Positions 5,946 to 13,970 of a stretch of DNA of 64,000 nucleotides are shown here, piece by piece. The position numbers and the translations under genes were made by a program. This stretch comes from Cognaticolwellia aestuarii. GTDB taxonomy: Bacteria > Pseudomonadota > Gammaproteobacteria > Enterobacterales > Alteromonadaceae. The notes beneath the pieces are model-generated. The model had not been told where the DNA came from and ran no database searches. It saw nothing but the letters and a program-made list of their open reading frames with translations. The DNA lies in contig NZ_MUZV01000008.1 in the NCBI RefSeq assembly GCF_002000025.1, forward strand, positions 1 to 64,000. The letters run 5' to 3'. The stretch's first letter is position 1, and each line of letters begins with the position of its first letter.

Positions 5946-6332
5946 ATGCGATTCATCCACACAATTTTATTCATATTCCTAGCCGGTTGCTCAACAATGC
6001 AAACAGAGCCGAGTACTGATTTGATTAAGGTTGAGGTTCAGGAACTTGTAAATACTGCTGAATGCTCAGGCAAAGGTATTAGGGTTTACTCTGTAAAATC
6101 GTCAAATAAACGCTTTAGAGTTGAAGAAAATGTATTTTATTTAACTCCCGGACAGTGGGATATTGCGTATATCCCTGAAATGGAAGATCTAGAAAATGGT
6201 GTTTGCGAGGAACTTGAAGGTATTGTGATTCACGGAGAATTTATCATTAGACAGGACTTTGAGTTAAACAAGTCTTACTATATATTTCTCAATGACTCAT
6301 TTAGAGCTAGTATTAGCGCAAATGCCATATAA
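5946..6332 (+). CDS. Cassette 9: lipoprotein of unknown function
   Basis: Start chosen at ATG 5946 because AAGGA is 7 bases upstream and a signal peptide follows directly. An in-frame ATG at 5931 overlaps the attC. 128 aa. Lipobox LAGC gives Cys20 or so. The mature domain contains ECSGKGIRVYSVKSSNKRFRV and FYLTPGQWDIAYIPEME, a pattern like small periplasmic beta-domain lipoproteins in which 'PG.w.I' follows a hydrophobic strand. Function unknown. Confidence 0.7.
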   Translation: MRFIHTILFIFLAGCSTMQTEPSTDLIKVEVQELVNTAECSGKGIRVYSVKSSNKRFRVEENVFYLTPGQWDIAYIPEMEDLENGVCEELEGIVIHGEFIIRQDFELNKSYYIFLNDSFRASISANAI

Positions 6333-6424
6333 CAAGCTAATTAATAAGGACAAAAAACAGTTGGCTGTTTTCGTTCCTCAACATTTTAGCCAACAATTTT
6401 TTGCCCATTATTAGGGCGTTAAGT
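6327..6424 (+). repeat. attC site of cassette 9
   Basis: R'' ATATAAC at 6327, R' GTTAAGT at 6418. Nearly identical in its central 50 bases to the attC at 3881-3976. 98 bp. Confidence 0.85.
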
Positions 6425-6440
6425 TTATAAGGAGAGCGAG

Positions 6441-6752
6441 ATGTTTAAACCCTATCAAGCCCTAAAAAACTTTGTCGTTATCATGCTCAGTCTTTGGCCA
6501 TTATTTTTGTCATGGGTTGGTGTGATTTTCTTACTTGGTATCTTTGTATTCATCAGAGAAGGATGTGGGGAGTTTTCTAACTCCATGTATTTGGTCTATT
6601 CCACCGCACTTTCTTTGGGTTCCCCAAGTATGGATTCATTCCAAGGAATGTGGCGAATTGTAGAGTTACTACTAGACTTATTTGGAATTATTCTATGGGG
6701 TATTTTTACCTCTGTAACAATGAAATCAATTGAGGCAGCTTACGATGAATGA
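6441..6752 (+). CDS. Cassette 10a: channel-like two-helix membrane protein
   Basis: ATG 6441 with AAGGAGAG upstream, 103 aa. Two long hydrophobic helices (about 11-38 and 70-93) flank a segment NSMYLVYSTALSLGSPSMDS that sits where K+-channel family proteins carry the pore helix and TVGYG filter (Y...vv..T.tTvGyG..P). Here the filter position reads SLGSP, so potassium selectivity is not expected. The resemblance is by pattern only. The stop overlaps the next start (ATGAATGA), which indicates translational coupling with cassette gene 10b. Confidence 0.65.
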   Translation: MFKPYQALKNFVVIMLSLWPLFLSWVGVIFLLGIFVFIREGCGEFSNSMYLVYSTALSLGSPSMDSFQGMWRIVELLLDLFGIILWGIFTSVTMKSIEAAYDE

Positions 6753-7023
6753 GAATGATTTAGCACAGATACGGAAAGTTATCAGAGAAGAAATCGGTGA
6801 TTTTTTACGTGAAGTTTATAACGAGCGTAGACGAGATCAAGATGAGTTTCGGCATCCTAGTATGCGTCATCACTTCGAAGAAGAGTTAAACCGTTTTGCG
6901 ATGCTAAACGATAGGTTTTCCAGTTATATGAAAGCAGGAGACTTGATGAAAGGCTGTAAATACAGCAAAAGCACAGTCGATGAAATTTCTGAAAATGTTA
7001 AAAACATTGATTCAAAAACTTAA
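6745..7023 (+). CDS. Cassette 10b: small charged cytosolic protein
   Basis: ATG at 6745 lies within the end of gene 10a (8-bp overlap). 92 aa, highly charged, probably helical (NDLAQIRKVIREEIGDFLRE, YNERRRDQDEF). No family recognised. Two overlapping genes in one cassette are unusual and suggest that the proteins act together, for example a cytosolic partner of the membrane protein. Confidence 0.65.
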   Translation: MNENDLAQIRKVIREEIGDFLREVYNERRRDQDEFRHPSMRHHFEEELNRFAMLNDRFSSYMKAGDLMKGCKYSKSTVDEISENVKNIDSKT

Positions 7024-7080
7024 CAAGCGGCTGTTTCGGATTCGCCACTGCGTGGCTCACCGCAAAGCCGAGCGTTATGC
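7018..7080 (+). repeat. attC site of cassette 10 (63 bp, aadA-like size)
   Basis: R'' ACTTAAC at 7018 and R' GTTATGC at 7074 with arms AACAAGCGGCT / AGCCGAGCGTT and GCCACTGCGTGGC in the loop. It is the shortest attC here and GC-richer, indicating a different source for the two-gene cassette. Confidence 0.8.
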
Positions 7081-7095
7081 TACAAGGAAAGTTCA

Positions 7096-7680
7096 GTGTA
7101 TAAAATTATAATAGTATTTGTATTTGGTTTATTTATAACATCGTGCGTAACTGTCGCACCAGTTGTAAATCCTCATAGTGAAATTAGCATCTATGGTGTT
7201 AAGTCATTGCCTCCACAAAATGGTGATTGGATCGTTATGGCAGCCTCTGGCTACCAGATGTCTCTTGTAAGTCATGCAACTAATAAAAATGAATCACTTG
7301 TTGCAAACGTTTCTATTCACCAATTACCTGAATTGTCTTCAGATCAAGAATTTCTTGAATATGTTGTTAAATTTAGATCTTCAGAACCGAATATTGGAAG
7401 ATTTGAAATCCAAAAAAATACAGCCGATATCTCTTCACTTAAGGGCGCTGTTTGTATCAAATATCACTCTATTTCAAAAGACAAGAATGCAAAAATTCAG
7501 GGTGGGGATACGGCTGTAATGTTATTGGAAAATATTGGTTATAACTGTATACATCCAGAAAAAAGTACAGTTGGTGTAAACATGGAATATTCATTTCGTC
7601 ATTTTGCAGAAACAAATGACCCATCATTTGAAAAAAATGGAAATGACTTTTTTAAAAATATAACTTTCACCGAGTTTTAG
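7096..7680 (+). CDS. Cassette 11: lipoprotein of unknown function
   Basis: GTG start at 7096 after AAGGAAAG, 194 aa. Signal peptide with lipobox ITSC (Cys17). The mature part has PPQNGDWIVMAASGYQMSLV, DQEFLEYVVKFR and a CIKYHSI..YNCIHPE pair of Cys. The overall style is that of a periplasmic domain that would bind or sense something, but no family is recognised. It shares its 5' leader with cassettes 3 and 5. Confidence 0.7.
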   Translation: MYKIIIVFVFGLFITSCVTVAPVVNPHSEISIYGVKSLPPQNGDWIVMAASGYQMSLVSHATNKNESLVANVSIHQLPELSSDQEFLEYVVKFRSSEPNIGRFEIQKNTADISSLKGAVCIKYHSISKDKNAKIQGGDTAVMLLENIGYNCIHPEKSTVGVNMEYSFRHFAETNDPSFEKNGNDFFKNITFTEF

Positions 7681-7682
7681 TA

Positions 7683-7784
7683 GCATAACAAGCCAATTAA
7701 GACGGGACTGCTAACAGCTTGCTCGGTTCCGCTTCGCTTCACATTTTAGCAAGCTATTATCAGCCCCTTATTGGGGCGTTATGT
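7683..7784 (+). repeat. attC site of cassette 11
   Basis: R'' GCATAAC at 7683, R' GTTATGT at 7778. Arms ACAGCTTGCT / AGCAAGCTATT and TAACAAGCCAATTAAGACGGG / CCCCTTATTGGGGCGTTA. 102 bp. Confidence 0.85.
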
Positions 7785-7803
7785 GTACAAGGAAGATTGA
7801 GCA

Positions 7804-7983
7804 TTGGAAAACATGCCTGAATATCCAATAAGCATTGATTATGCTGACGACACTGAAAGTGTTGTGCTAGCTAATGATACGGAGGTTATGACCCACCTCG
7901 AATGGTTTGATTCTGAGGATTCCGAATATTGCGCACAAGTAACAGACGCAAAAAATAATGCTGTTTGTCTTATAAGATATTAG
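7804..7983 (+). CDS. Cassette 12: small acidic protein
   Basis: An uninterrupted 59-codon frame from TTG 7804 (AAGGAAG 9-10 bases upstream), or 56 codons from ATG 7813. Very acidic: MPEYPISIDYADDTESVVL, EWFDSEDSEYC, ending AVCLIRY. It lies in the right place and orientation to be the last cassette gene. No attC follows. The stop codon abuts the REP-like element. No known family. Confidence 0.5.
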   Translation: MENMPEYPISIDYADDTESVVLANDTEVMTHLEWFDSEDSEYCAQVTDAKNNAVCLIRY

Positions 7984-8630
7984 AGGGACACCCATTCTAA
8001 CTCAACGGCTTGGAGTTTGTTTTACTGGTTTGGCGTCGGGGTGCCGACGACACCCAGAGGGAGGCTGACGCCGGCCTCCCTCTGGACTCCCTCGGCGCTG
8101 CTACATTAAACGTGTTTCCTCCATGACGTCCAATATTCTTCGACGTACCAGTGCTGATGGCACGTCCGTGTGCCAACAGCACTTTCACTGGCATCCATGC
8201 TAGTGATACGTGAATATTGGACATCATTCCGGCGTTTAATGAAGCAGGCTTAGTGTTTGATTCATCGTTCGTGATTCTCCTCAGTCGTTTAGCTTTAACA
8301 ACTGTTACAGCGCTCCCTAAATCCCATCACAGCAGCGGAACCTGAATTTAGATCAGTGCGATGTTTATCGAAGCCATGACCGTTCCTAGGCATCCATGCC
8401 TTCACGGCATTAGTGCATCCATGCACGTCGATGGCGAAGACTGCCGTGTGAAGGGACGATTTTCGGCAGAAATGAACATTGCGCCGCTATGTTTAAAAGA
8501 AAGTCAGTTGGAGTGTTTTGCTGTGCCGAGCGCCATGGGGAGAAATCAAAGGGGTCAGGTACATTTGATTTTTCAGTTAGAAAAAATTAGAAGGATACTC
8601 ACTCTAAATTAACTTTTTGGAGTTGTTTTA
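7980..8630. repeat. Palindrome-rich REP-like element at the end of the array
   Basis: Bounded by related direct repeats of about 44 bp (7980-8024, TTAGAGGGACACCCATTC..., and 8587-8630, TTAGAAGGATACTCACTC...). Inside are a 12-bp hairpin (8054-8065/8074-8085), a nested palindrome 8104-8241 (CATTAAACG ends, 16-bp arms 8123-8138/8212-8227 with one mismatch), and small GGCATCCATGCC-type palindromes near 8390. The phrase AGGGGTCAGGTACATTTGAT at about 8550 is one I associate with remnants around REP/RAYT transposases. No transposase is present, and frames here look non-coding. Confidence 0.6.
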
Positions 8631-8777
8631 TTGTTGCCGTATTACCAACATCAACCAACTCGTTTACTTATAAATATTCAAAAAATAGCGCTGATGTTGA
8701 ATGCTTTATAGTATAAATAGCGTTAGATTAATTATATTATTAATAAAAACTTATAACTTTAGGAGTACGAGATAGTC

Positions 8778-9416
8778 ATGTTAAATGCATTGTTTGGCTT
8801 ATTTGTATTAGCGTTTGCTTTGTTAATGGTAGATACCATCGTCTTGAGTGAAACGGTTGAAACTGATGGCTTTATTGAAAAAGTACATTACCGTTACAGC
8901 GGCGAAAGTACGCTAGATGATGAAGCTGCCTTTAAAGCATCAACGCAGTGGTTTTTACAAGCTTATGTGGTAAATGAAGAGGGCACTAAAAAATATGATT
9001 GCGATATTAGTAAAGACAACTATCTTGCAACTGCCAAGCTTTTAGATTTACTTGCAAAAACAGGCCCTTTACCAATTAAGCTCGGCTTGAGTTCAGGAAC
9101 CATTTTCCCTGGCACGTCTTGCAAATATGCCTCATTTATAAAACCAAGTGATTATTTACAGAAAATCTCTGGTTACGCAGTAATAAAAAGTTTTCATTAC
9201 TACGGTGATGACGAAGCTCTCGCCACTAAATTTGACGTGAAAGTTGCTTTTAGAAACTTAACCGAGAAAACAACGATCACCATGTTTTGCCCCATTGATA
9301 AGGTGGCTTATCAAAACCTTAAAATTGACGCAAAGGTCATGCCTGATGTTTACAAAAATCCTTATGGAAAGGGCGATGAAAGTTATTACTGTGAAAAGTT
9401 GTCAGCTAACTTGTAG
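8778..9416 (+). CDS. Hypothetical membrane-anchored protein
   Basis: ATG at 8778 with a ribosome site TAGGAG (8759-8764) rather far upstream. 212 aa. An N-terminal hydrophobic helix (LNALFGLFVLAFALLMVDTIV) acts as anchor or uncleaved signal. A mainly beta domain of about 185 residues follows with three or four Cys (KYDCDI, TSCKYA, FCPIDK, YYCEKL) that could pair outside the membrane. No family recognised. It is the first gene after the integron and has no attC. Confidence 0.7.
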   Translation: MLNALFGLFVLAFALLMVDTIVLSETVETDGFIEKVHYRYSGESTLDDEAAFKASTQWFLQAYVVNEEGTKKYDCDISKDNYLATAKLLDLLAKTGPLPIKLGLSSGTIFPGTSCKYASFIKPSDYLQKISGYAVIKSFHYYGDDEALATKFDVKVAFRNLTEKTTITMFCPIDKVAYQNLKIDAKVMPDVYKNPYGKGDESYYCEKLSANL

Positions 9417-9669
9417 AGCAGCACTTACTTCCAATTAATACTTTTATGAAAAGTGTTACACCGACGGACATTGATATCCTAAAAAAGAGTATCTAAACAG
9501 CCGGCTCAGCAGTTCGATATTTTATCGCCAATAGATTACCTGCTTACAATACGGTTTTCTTGATGGTAAGTAACCCTGTTAGTGTCATTAAACAGTATTG
9601 ACTGCCTTTTGTTTGCTATTCATTTAAAACCTTGGCGTTTATAATGCCGGCATTAATTTAATAACCAAG

Positions 9670-10002
9670 ATGAGTAATATGAAGTTCCCAAAAGATGAAA
9701 CAGGCAAAGTCTTGTTTGAAATGCAAAAAGCAGGTATTGATTTAACGGAAACCCATACAGTGGTGTTTTTTCATTTGTTTGGTACACAGCAGCAAGCTGA
9801 GGCGATGGCAGCTCATCTTGCTGAAGTAGAGCCTGGTACTATTTGTGATGTTCACATTGATGAAAACCCCAAGGTATGGGCTTTAGATTGTTCAATAAAA
9901 GTAATTCCACTTTATGATGCCATTATTTCGCTCGAAGCTAAATTTGAACAAATAGTTACTCAATTTAAAGGCTATACCGATGGCTGGGGGATTGAAGCTT
10001 AA
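9670..10002 (+). CDS. RraB-like regulator of ribonuclease E
   Basis: 110 aa from ATG 9670 (alternative ATG 9679). It has the RraB fold pattern: FPKDETGKVLFEMQKAGIDL, a hydrophobic strand TVVFFHLFG, DVHIDENPKVWALDCSIKVIP, then YDAIISLEAKFEQI and the family-typical ending YTDGWGIE. RraB binds RNase E and inhibits its activity in E. coli. Here the protein is the short form, lacking the acidic tail of E. coli RraB. It stands alone between two intergenic regions. Confidence 0.8.
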   Translation: MSNMKFPKDETGKVLFEMQKAGIDLTETHTVVFFHLFGTQQQAEAMAAHLAEVEPGTICDVHIDENPKVWALDCSIKVIPLYDAIISLEAKFEQIVTQFKGYTDGWGIEA

Positions 10003-10433
10003 GTTATTCCTTTGTTTAACGGAAACTGTTCATAAAGCCTGTATTAAATTTTTAGTTTAATTGATTGGCAACAGCTGATTTTTCATGACTAGATTAGTCA
10101 CTTGAAATTTTATTAAGTTTTTTTGTTGGGACGACTGCATGGATAAAGCCGATATAATCGTGCATGGAGCAATTCATGTAGTTATTGCCAAGCCAAAGAT
10201 ATTCTTCATAGCTCTGGGTATTAAGGTTGCTACTGCATTCTAATTATTCGATATTATTTTGCAATAATCCCCGTGGTTAAGGTGGGCTCATTATTTACTG
10301 GCATTATATTTGTTAACTGAGCCTAATTGAATGTTATTTTGCCGAGCCCAATGATTTCCAACTACGATTTATCGTCGCTATCACCTCAAGCTTTACTCGT
10401 TTCCTTACGCTTATATTTAATACACTTTCTCTC
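10003..10433. other. Intergenic region, mostly featureless
   Basis: No clear gene. A 34-codon frame at 10139-10243 (MDKADIIVHG..., hydrophobic C-terminal half) has GGGA upstream but no other support. No strong hairpin or known motif was seen before the FNR site. Confidence 0.4.
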
Positions 10434-10474
10434 TTGATGTAGATCAAGTTCACACGATGAGTTAAGCCTATACT
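10434..10474 (+). promoter_or_regulatory. Class II FNR-type promoter
   Basis: TTGATGTAGATCAA (10434-10447) is a perfect FNR/Anr half-site pair TTGAT-N4-ATCAA. A -10 element TATACT lies at 10469-10474, so a start site near 10482 places the FNR centre at about -41.5, the class II activator position. It drives the EF-hand gene, which implies induction at low oxygen. Confidence 0.8.
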
Positions 10475-10522
10475 ATTAATAATCGTACAGATGCTTTGTT
10501 CGTCACATGTAGGAGAGTTACC

Positions 10523-11143
10523 ATGAAAAATATAGCTAACATCATTCCTTTATTTTTAGTTCCTTTGTTAAGTGTTACATCTATATCCTCGATATCAGCA
10601 GAGTTACCCATGCGTGGACCTATTCCTTTTGCTAACTATGACCTTGATGGTAATGGCTTGATTAGTGAACAGGAGTTTGTTGACGTTAGAAAAGCGCGTA
10701 GGCAGCGAAAGGCCATCCAAGGCCTAGCAATGAAACGAGCTGATAAAGCTCCGCTGTTTGCTACTTTTGATTTGAATCTAGACGGTCAGTTAACGCCTGA
10801 AGAGCTTAGTACGGGTCAGCAGGCACAAATGCAAAATAGAAGAGGTAAGGCGCTAAGCGCTAATTTTAAAAGTAGTAATGCTGGCATGAAGCAAGGTTTG
10901 CATATGCCCAAATTTGCCAAGTTTGATTTAAATGGCGATGGGGTGATTTTAGAACAAGAGTTTAATGCGGCTAGAGCAGCACGTATTAAAAACCGCGTTG
11001 AACAGGGCTATTCTATGCAAAATATTGGCAATGTTAATACCAATACTTTTGCCGATATTGATACTGATAATGATGGCAAAATATCATCAGCAGAGTTTAC
11101 TGAGCACCAAGCTGGCCAACGACAAAGAATGATGAAAAAATAG
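10523..11143 (+). CDS. Secreted EF-hand calcium-binding protein
   Basis: ATG 10523 with AGGAGAG upstream, 206 aa. Signal peptide (MKNIANIIPLFLVPLLSV...ISA). Four EF-hand loops follow: DLDGNGLISEQE, DLNLDGQLTPEE, DLNGDGVILEQE and DTDNDGKISSAE, each with D at 1, 3 and 5 and an acidic residue at 12, arranged as two pairs separated by basic segments (RKARRQRKA, ARAARIKNR). Probably a periplasmic calcium-binding or metal-responsive protein. The FNR promoter suggests expression in microaerobic conditions. Confidence 0.85.
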   Translation: MKNIANIIPLFLVPLLSVTSISSISAELPMRGPIPFANYDLDGNGLISEQEFVDVRKARRQRKAIQGLAMKRADKAPLFATFDLNLDGQLTPEELSTGQQAQMQNRRGKALSANFKSSNAGMKQGLHMPKFAKFDLNGDGVILEQEFNAARAARIKNRVEQGYSMQNIGNVNTNTFADIDTDNDGKISSAEFTEHQAGQRQRMMKK

Positions 11144-11151
11144 ATCGTTAA

Positions 11152-11193
11152 CGCTAGGTTGGTTATAGGTTATAGGTTATAACCATCCTAGCG
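11152..11193 (+). terminator. Hairpin after the EF-hand gene
   Basis: CGCTAGG-T-TGGTTATA pairs with TATAACCA-T-CCTAGCG (15 bp with one mismatch). Only a weak T-run (GGTTTATAT) follows, so it may be a weak terminator or an mRNA-end stabiliser. Confidence 0.5.
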
Positions 11194-11250
11194 GTTTATA
11201 TCAAATCGATGCTTGTGGTTTTCAAGTTTGTAGTGTCTATCGTATTACCT

Positions 11251-11296
11251 CACTCTTAATTTCACTCTTAATTTCACGCTTAATCTCACTCTTACC
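11251..11296. repeat. 12-bp tandem repeat, about 3.5 copies
   Basis: CTCTTAATTTCA is repeated with small changes (CGCTTAATCTCA in copy three). It lies in the 440-bp gap between the EF-hand and outer-membrane protein genes, which otherwise holds nothing I recognise. Confidence 0.8.
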
Positions 11297-11587
11297 TTGC
11301 TGTGAGCTGACCCGTTAACATAACGCCAAAATTATTGTTAGGCATACATAGCTTTACGACGTCATCACGCTATCATTTGAGATCACATGGAAAATGTAGC
11401 AGCCATTATTGCTATACACTCAGCGGATTGACACATTATCATCAGCTTTTAACACTCGTTAAACACTTCTTACAATTTCTCACGTAGTCCTACAATTCGT
11501 CGACAAAAGCCTTAAAGAATCGAACGCAACAAGGCTTTACTATGGCGTCATAAACAAACAAGACACTCAACTCAGGGAGTTACATTT

Positions 11588-12322
11588 ATGTACACATTAA
11601 AAACTAACAATAACCTTATCAGCAAATCAATTATTAGCTTGTCATTATTATTAGCCTCGTCATCGGCGTTGGCTGCAACAGAATATCCAGAAAATCCTGT
11701 TTTAAGACCATTAACCTTAACCGATGGTACGATTGCTATTGGTGGTGCTTTGGGCTGGGGTGAGGAAAGTGACGATAGTCGTGTTGCACTAGGCTTAGAT
11801 GCTGCATATGGTCTAACAGATGATTTAACGCTTGGCTTAGGTGGTTTAACATACCGATTATTAGCACGCCCAAGTAATGGCACAGGTTTGGAGCTAGCTG
11901 TAGGACTTGGCGTTCGTGGCTTTCAAGAGTCGACCGTTAATGGTGATTCGGTAGGCTACGGAGCTGATTTAAATGGTAAGTATGTCTTTAATAAAGATAT
12001 CGCGATGACATTTGACCTAGGTTATATCAAATGGGATGAAGAAAAGTTAGGTAATAAAGACGAGTACCGTTATGGAATTGGTTTACAAGCTAATGTTGCA
12101 AAAGCTTGGACGGCAAGTGTTAATTATACCTACCGTGATTTAAAATACTTTCAGCAAGATGACGCACATGAAGTCAATGTTGGGTTAAATTATGCTTACA
12201 GCAAGCAAACGGATATTGGCATGTTTGCGGGTTATTCAAGTTTTGACGCTTTAGAAAATGGCTACAAACTCGACAATAGCTTCGATAGAGTGGCGGGTGT
12301 TTATGCGACCTACCGCTTTTAA
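11588..12322 (+). CDS. Outer-membrane beta-barrel protein
   Basis: ATG 11588 with CAGGGAG upstream, 244 aa. Signal peptide ending SSSALAA. The mature chain is a series of alternating amphipathic strands rich in Gly and aromatic residues (GGALGWGEE, YGLTDDLTLGLGGL, NVGLNYAYSKQTDIGMFAGY) and ends in ...YATYRF, with the C-terminal Phe of outer-membrane barrels. It looks like an 8-10 strand porin-like or OmpW/OprF-barrel-like protein. The cargo is unknown. A terminator follows at once. Confidence 0.8.
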   Translation: MYTLKTNNNLISKSIISLSLLLASSSALAATEYPENPVLRPLTLTDGTIAIGGALGWGEESDDSRVALGLDAAYGLTDDLTLGLGGLTYRLLARPSNGTGLELAVGLGVRGFQESTVNGDSVGYGADLNGKYVFNKDIAMTFDLGYIKWDEEKLGNKDEYRYGIGLQANVAKAWTASVNYTYRDLKYFQQDDAHEVNVGLNYAYSKQTDIGMFAGYSSFDALENGYKLDNSFDRVAGVYATYRF

Positions 12323-12364
12323 ATAGCGCAATAAATACCGTAGTAAATAAAGCCAGAAACGATT

Positions 12365-12405
12365 AAAGCCTTCAAATGTTATTAAGATTTTGAAGGCTTT
12401 TTATT
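12365..12405 (+). terminator. Intrinsic terminator after the barrel gene
   Basis: AAAGCCTTCAAA (12365-12376) pairs perfectly with TTTGAAGGCTTT (12389-12400) and is followed by T-rich sequence. Confidence 0.85.
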
Positions 12406-12436
12406 ATTTGCTGCTAACGTAATGGCTATTATTTAG

Positions 12437-12482
12437 TGAGTTATGCCAGCTGAGTTATGTCAGCTGAGTTATGTCAGCTGAC
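12437..12482. repeat. 14-bp tandem repeat, three copies
   Basis: TGAGTTATG[C/T]CAGC occurs three times in direct tandem, just downstream of the minus-strand DHH gene. Probably replication slippage. Confidence 0.8.
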
Positions 12483-12492
12483 GTAATACAGG

Positions 12493-13425
12493 TTAACCAT
12501 CGGCGTTGATTGTTTCAATAAGCTCGGCAAGACAAGCTTCCCCTTGCTCATGCGGAACTTGACATGTACCGGCTGCGTTATGACCACCACCATTGTACTT
12601 CAGCATCAACTCACCGACATTGGTTTTTGAACTACGATCAAAAATTGATTTTCCAGTAGCAAATACGGTATTTTGCTTTTTCAATCCCCACATAATATGG
12701 ATGGAAATATTACACTGCGGGAATAGGGCGTAAATCACAAAGCGATTACCAGAATAGATAATTTCTTCTTCTCTTAAATCTAGCACGACCAAGTTGCCAT
12801 GCACTGTTGCACAGCGCTTAATTTGTGCTTTGAATTTTTCTTCGTGCTCAAAGTAAAGTTCAGTACGCTCTTTGACGTCAGGTAGTTCAAGTAGCTCATT
12901 GATACTGTGATCTTTACCAAACTCAATTAAATCCATCATGAGTTCATAGTTTGAAATACGAAAATCTCTAAAACGTCCTAAACCTGTGCGCGAATCCATA
13001 ATGAAATTTAGTAATTCCCAGCGCTTTGGATGCAGCACTTCTTCCATGTCAAACTGTGCAGAGTCACCTTTATCAACCGCCATCATCATACTTTCCCAAC
13101 TTGCTGGAAAAGTTGCTGCACCGCCGTAATAATCATAAACAACACGTGCAGCTGATGGTGCTGCTGGGTCAATAATATGATTGTCTTTCTTTTCATTACG
13201 CAAGGTTTCACTGTGGTGATGATCAAAAGCAATATGAACACCGTCAACGAAAGGCAAGTTGGTGGAAATATCGTTAGGCCCTACGGCAATAATTCCGTCT
13301 TGCATATCTTTGGGGTGAACAAAGAGAATGTCGTCAACCAAATTAATATGCTTGAGCAAAATAGCGCAAACTAAGCCATCGAAATCACTGCGCGTAACTA
13401 AACGGTATTGTTTATTATCCGACAT
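12493..13425 (-). CDS. DHH-family phosphoesterase (exopolyphosphatase/NrnA-like)
   Basis: 310 aa. DHH motifs are clear: TRSDFDGLVCA (motif I), DHHHSE (motif III), an Asp in VDKGDSAQ, and the DHHA1-type C-terminal GGGHNAAGTCQV. These coordinate two metal ions that hydrolyse phosphodiester or phosphoanhydride bonds. Substrates in the family include polyphosphate, nanoRNA and cyclic dinucleotide products, and I cannot choose between them. A single-gene unit. Confidence 0.85.
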   Translation of the reverse strand: MSDNKQYRLVTRSDFDGLVCAILLKHINLVDDILFVHPKDMQDGIIAVGPNDISTNLPFVDGVHIAFDHHHSETLRNEKKDNHIIDPAAPSAARVVYDYYGGAATFPASWESMMMAVDKGDSAQFDMEEVLHPKRWELLNFIMDSRTGLGRFRDFRISNYELMMDLIEFGKDHSINELLELPDVKERTELYFEHEEKFKAQIKRCATVHGNLVVLDLREEEIIYSGNRFVIYALFPQCNISIHIMWGLKKQNTVFATGKSIFDRSSKTNVGELMLKYNGGGHNAAGTCQVPHEQGEACLAELIETINADG

Positions 13426-13970
13426 TTATTGTCTCCATTAGATTTAATTGTCTTATTATTTAACATGATAGTACCTAGAGCCATAATAAGTTAATTACGT
13501 GAATACCAATGCTTACTCTGAATCTGGGACCGCTTGCTAGCGAATAGCTAGACAAATAAACCTTGCTACAGATAAAGCTTTAATATCGATACTCAAACTT
13601 GTAATAACACCTTAAAGATAGTTTACATTGCTGTAAATACAGCATTATTTTTATTTTTTAGTGATTCAGATACTAAGACCAGGCTATATGACTTATTTAA
13701 ACATAATAACAGCTGATTACTTAGAATAAGATCAAAGTTAGCTTTAAATGAAGTCATACAGAAATAAATTTTCTTTTACTTCTGCATCAGCATAAGCTTT
13801 TCCTGCTGTGGGTGTGGATAAAACTAATAAGTTCAATGGCTTATGGTTATTTTGTACTGGCAACAAAAAATAGCAAAACTTATTAAGTTAATTAAATTGT
13901 CATTTTTCATTCAAATAACCGTCATATAAATTGATTAATTTAAAGAAAATTTTCAATATGAGTATTTGTT
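13426..13970. other. Intergenic region without recognised features
   Basis: About 545 AT-rich bases between the divergent DHH gene and the small PA3496-like gene. No frame of useful length, no strong hairpin and no known operator was seen. It must hold both promoters. Confidence 0.5.

Noticed and set aside
7997-8227. Open frame of 76 codons on the minus strand
   Set aside because: It is an artefact of the inverted repeats in the REP-like element.
8361-8612. Open frame of 83 codons on the + strand
   Set aside because: It runs through the palindromes of the REP-like element, has no ribosome site, and its composition is not protein-like.
8640-8730. A further attC after the REP-like element (CAACATCA...TGATGTTG...GCGTTAGA)
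   Set aside because: Only an 8-bp inner repeat and a GCGTTAGA; no convincing R'' partner or resemblance to the array attC sites.
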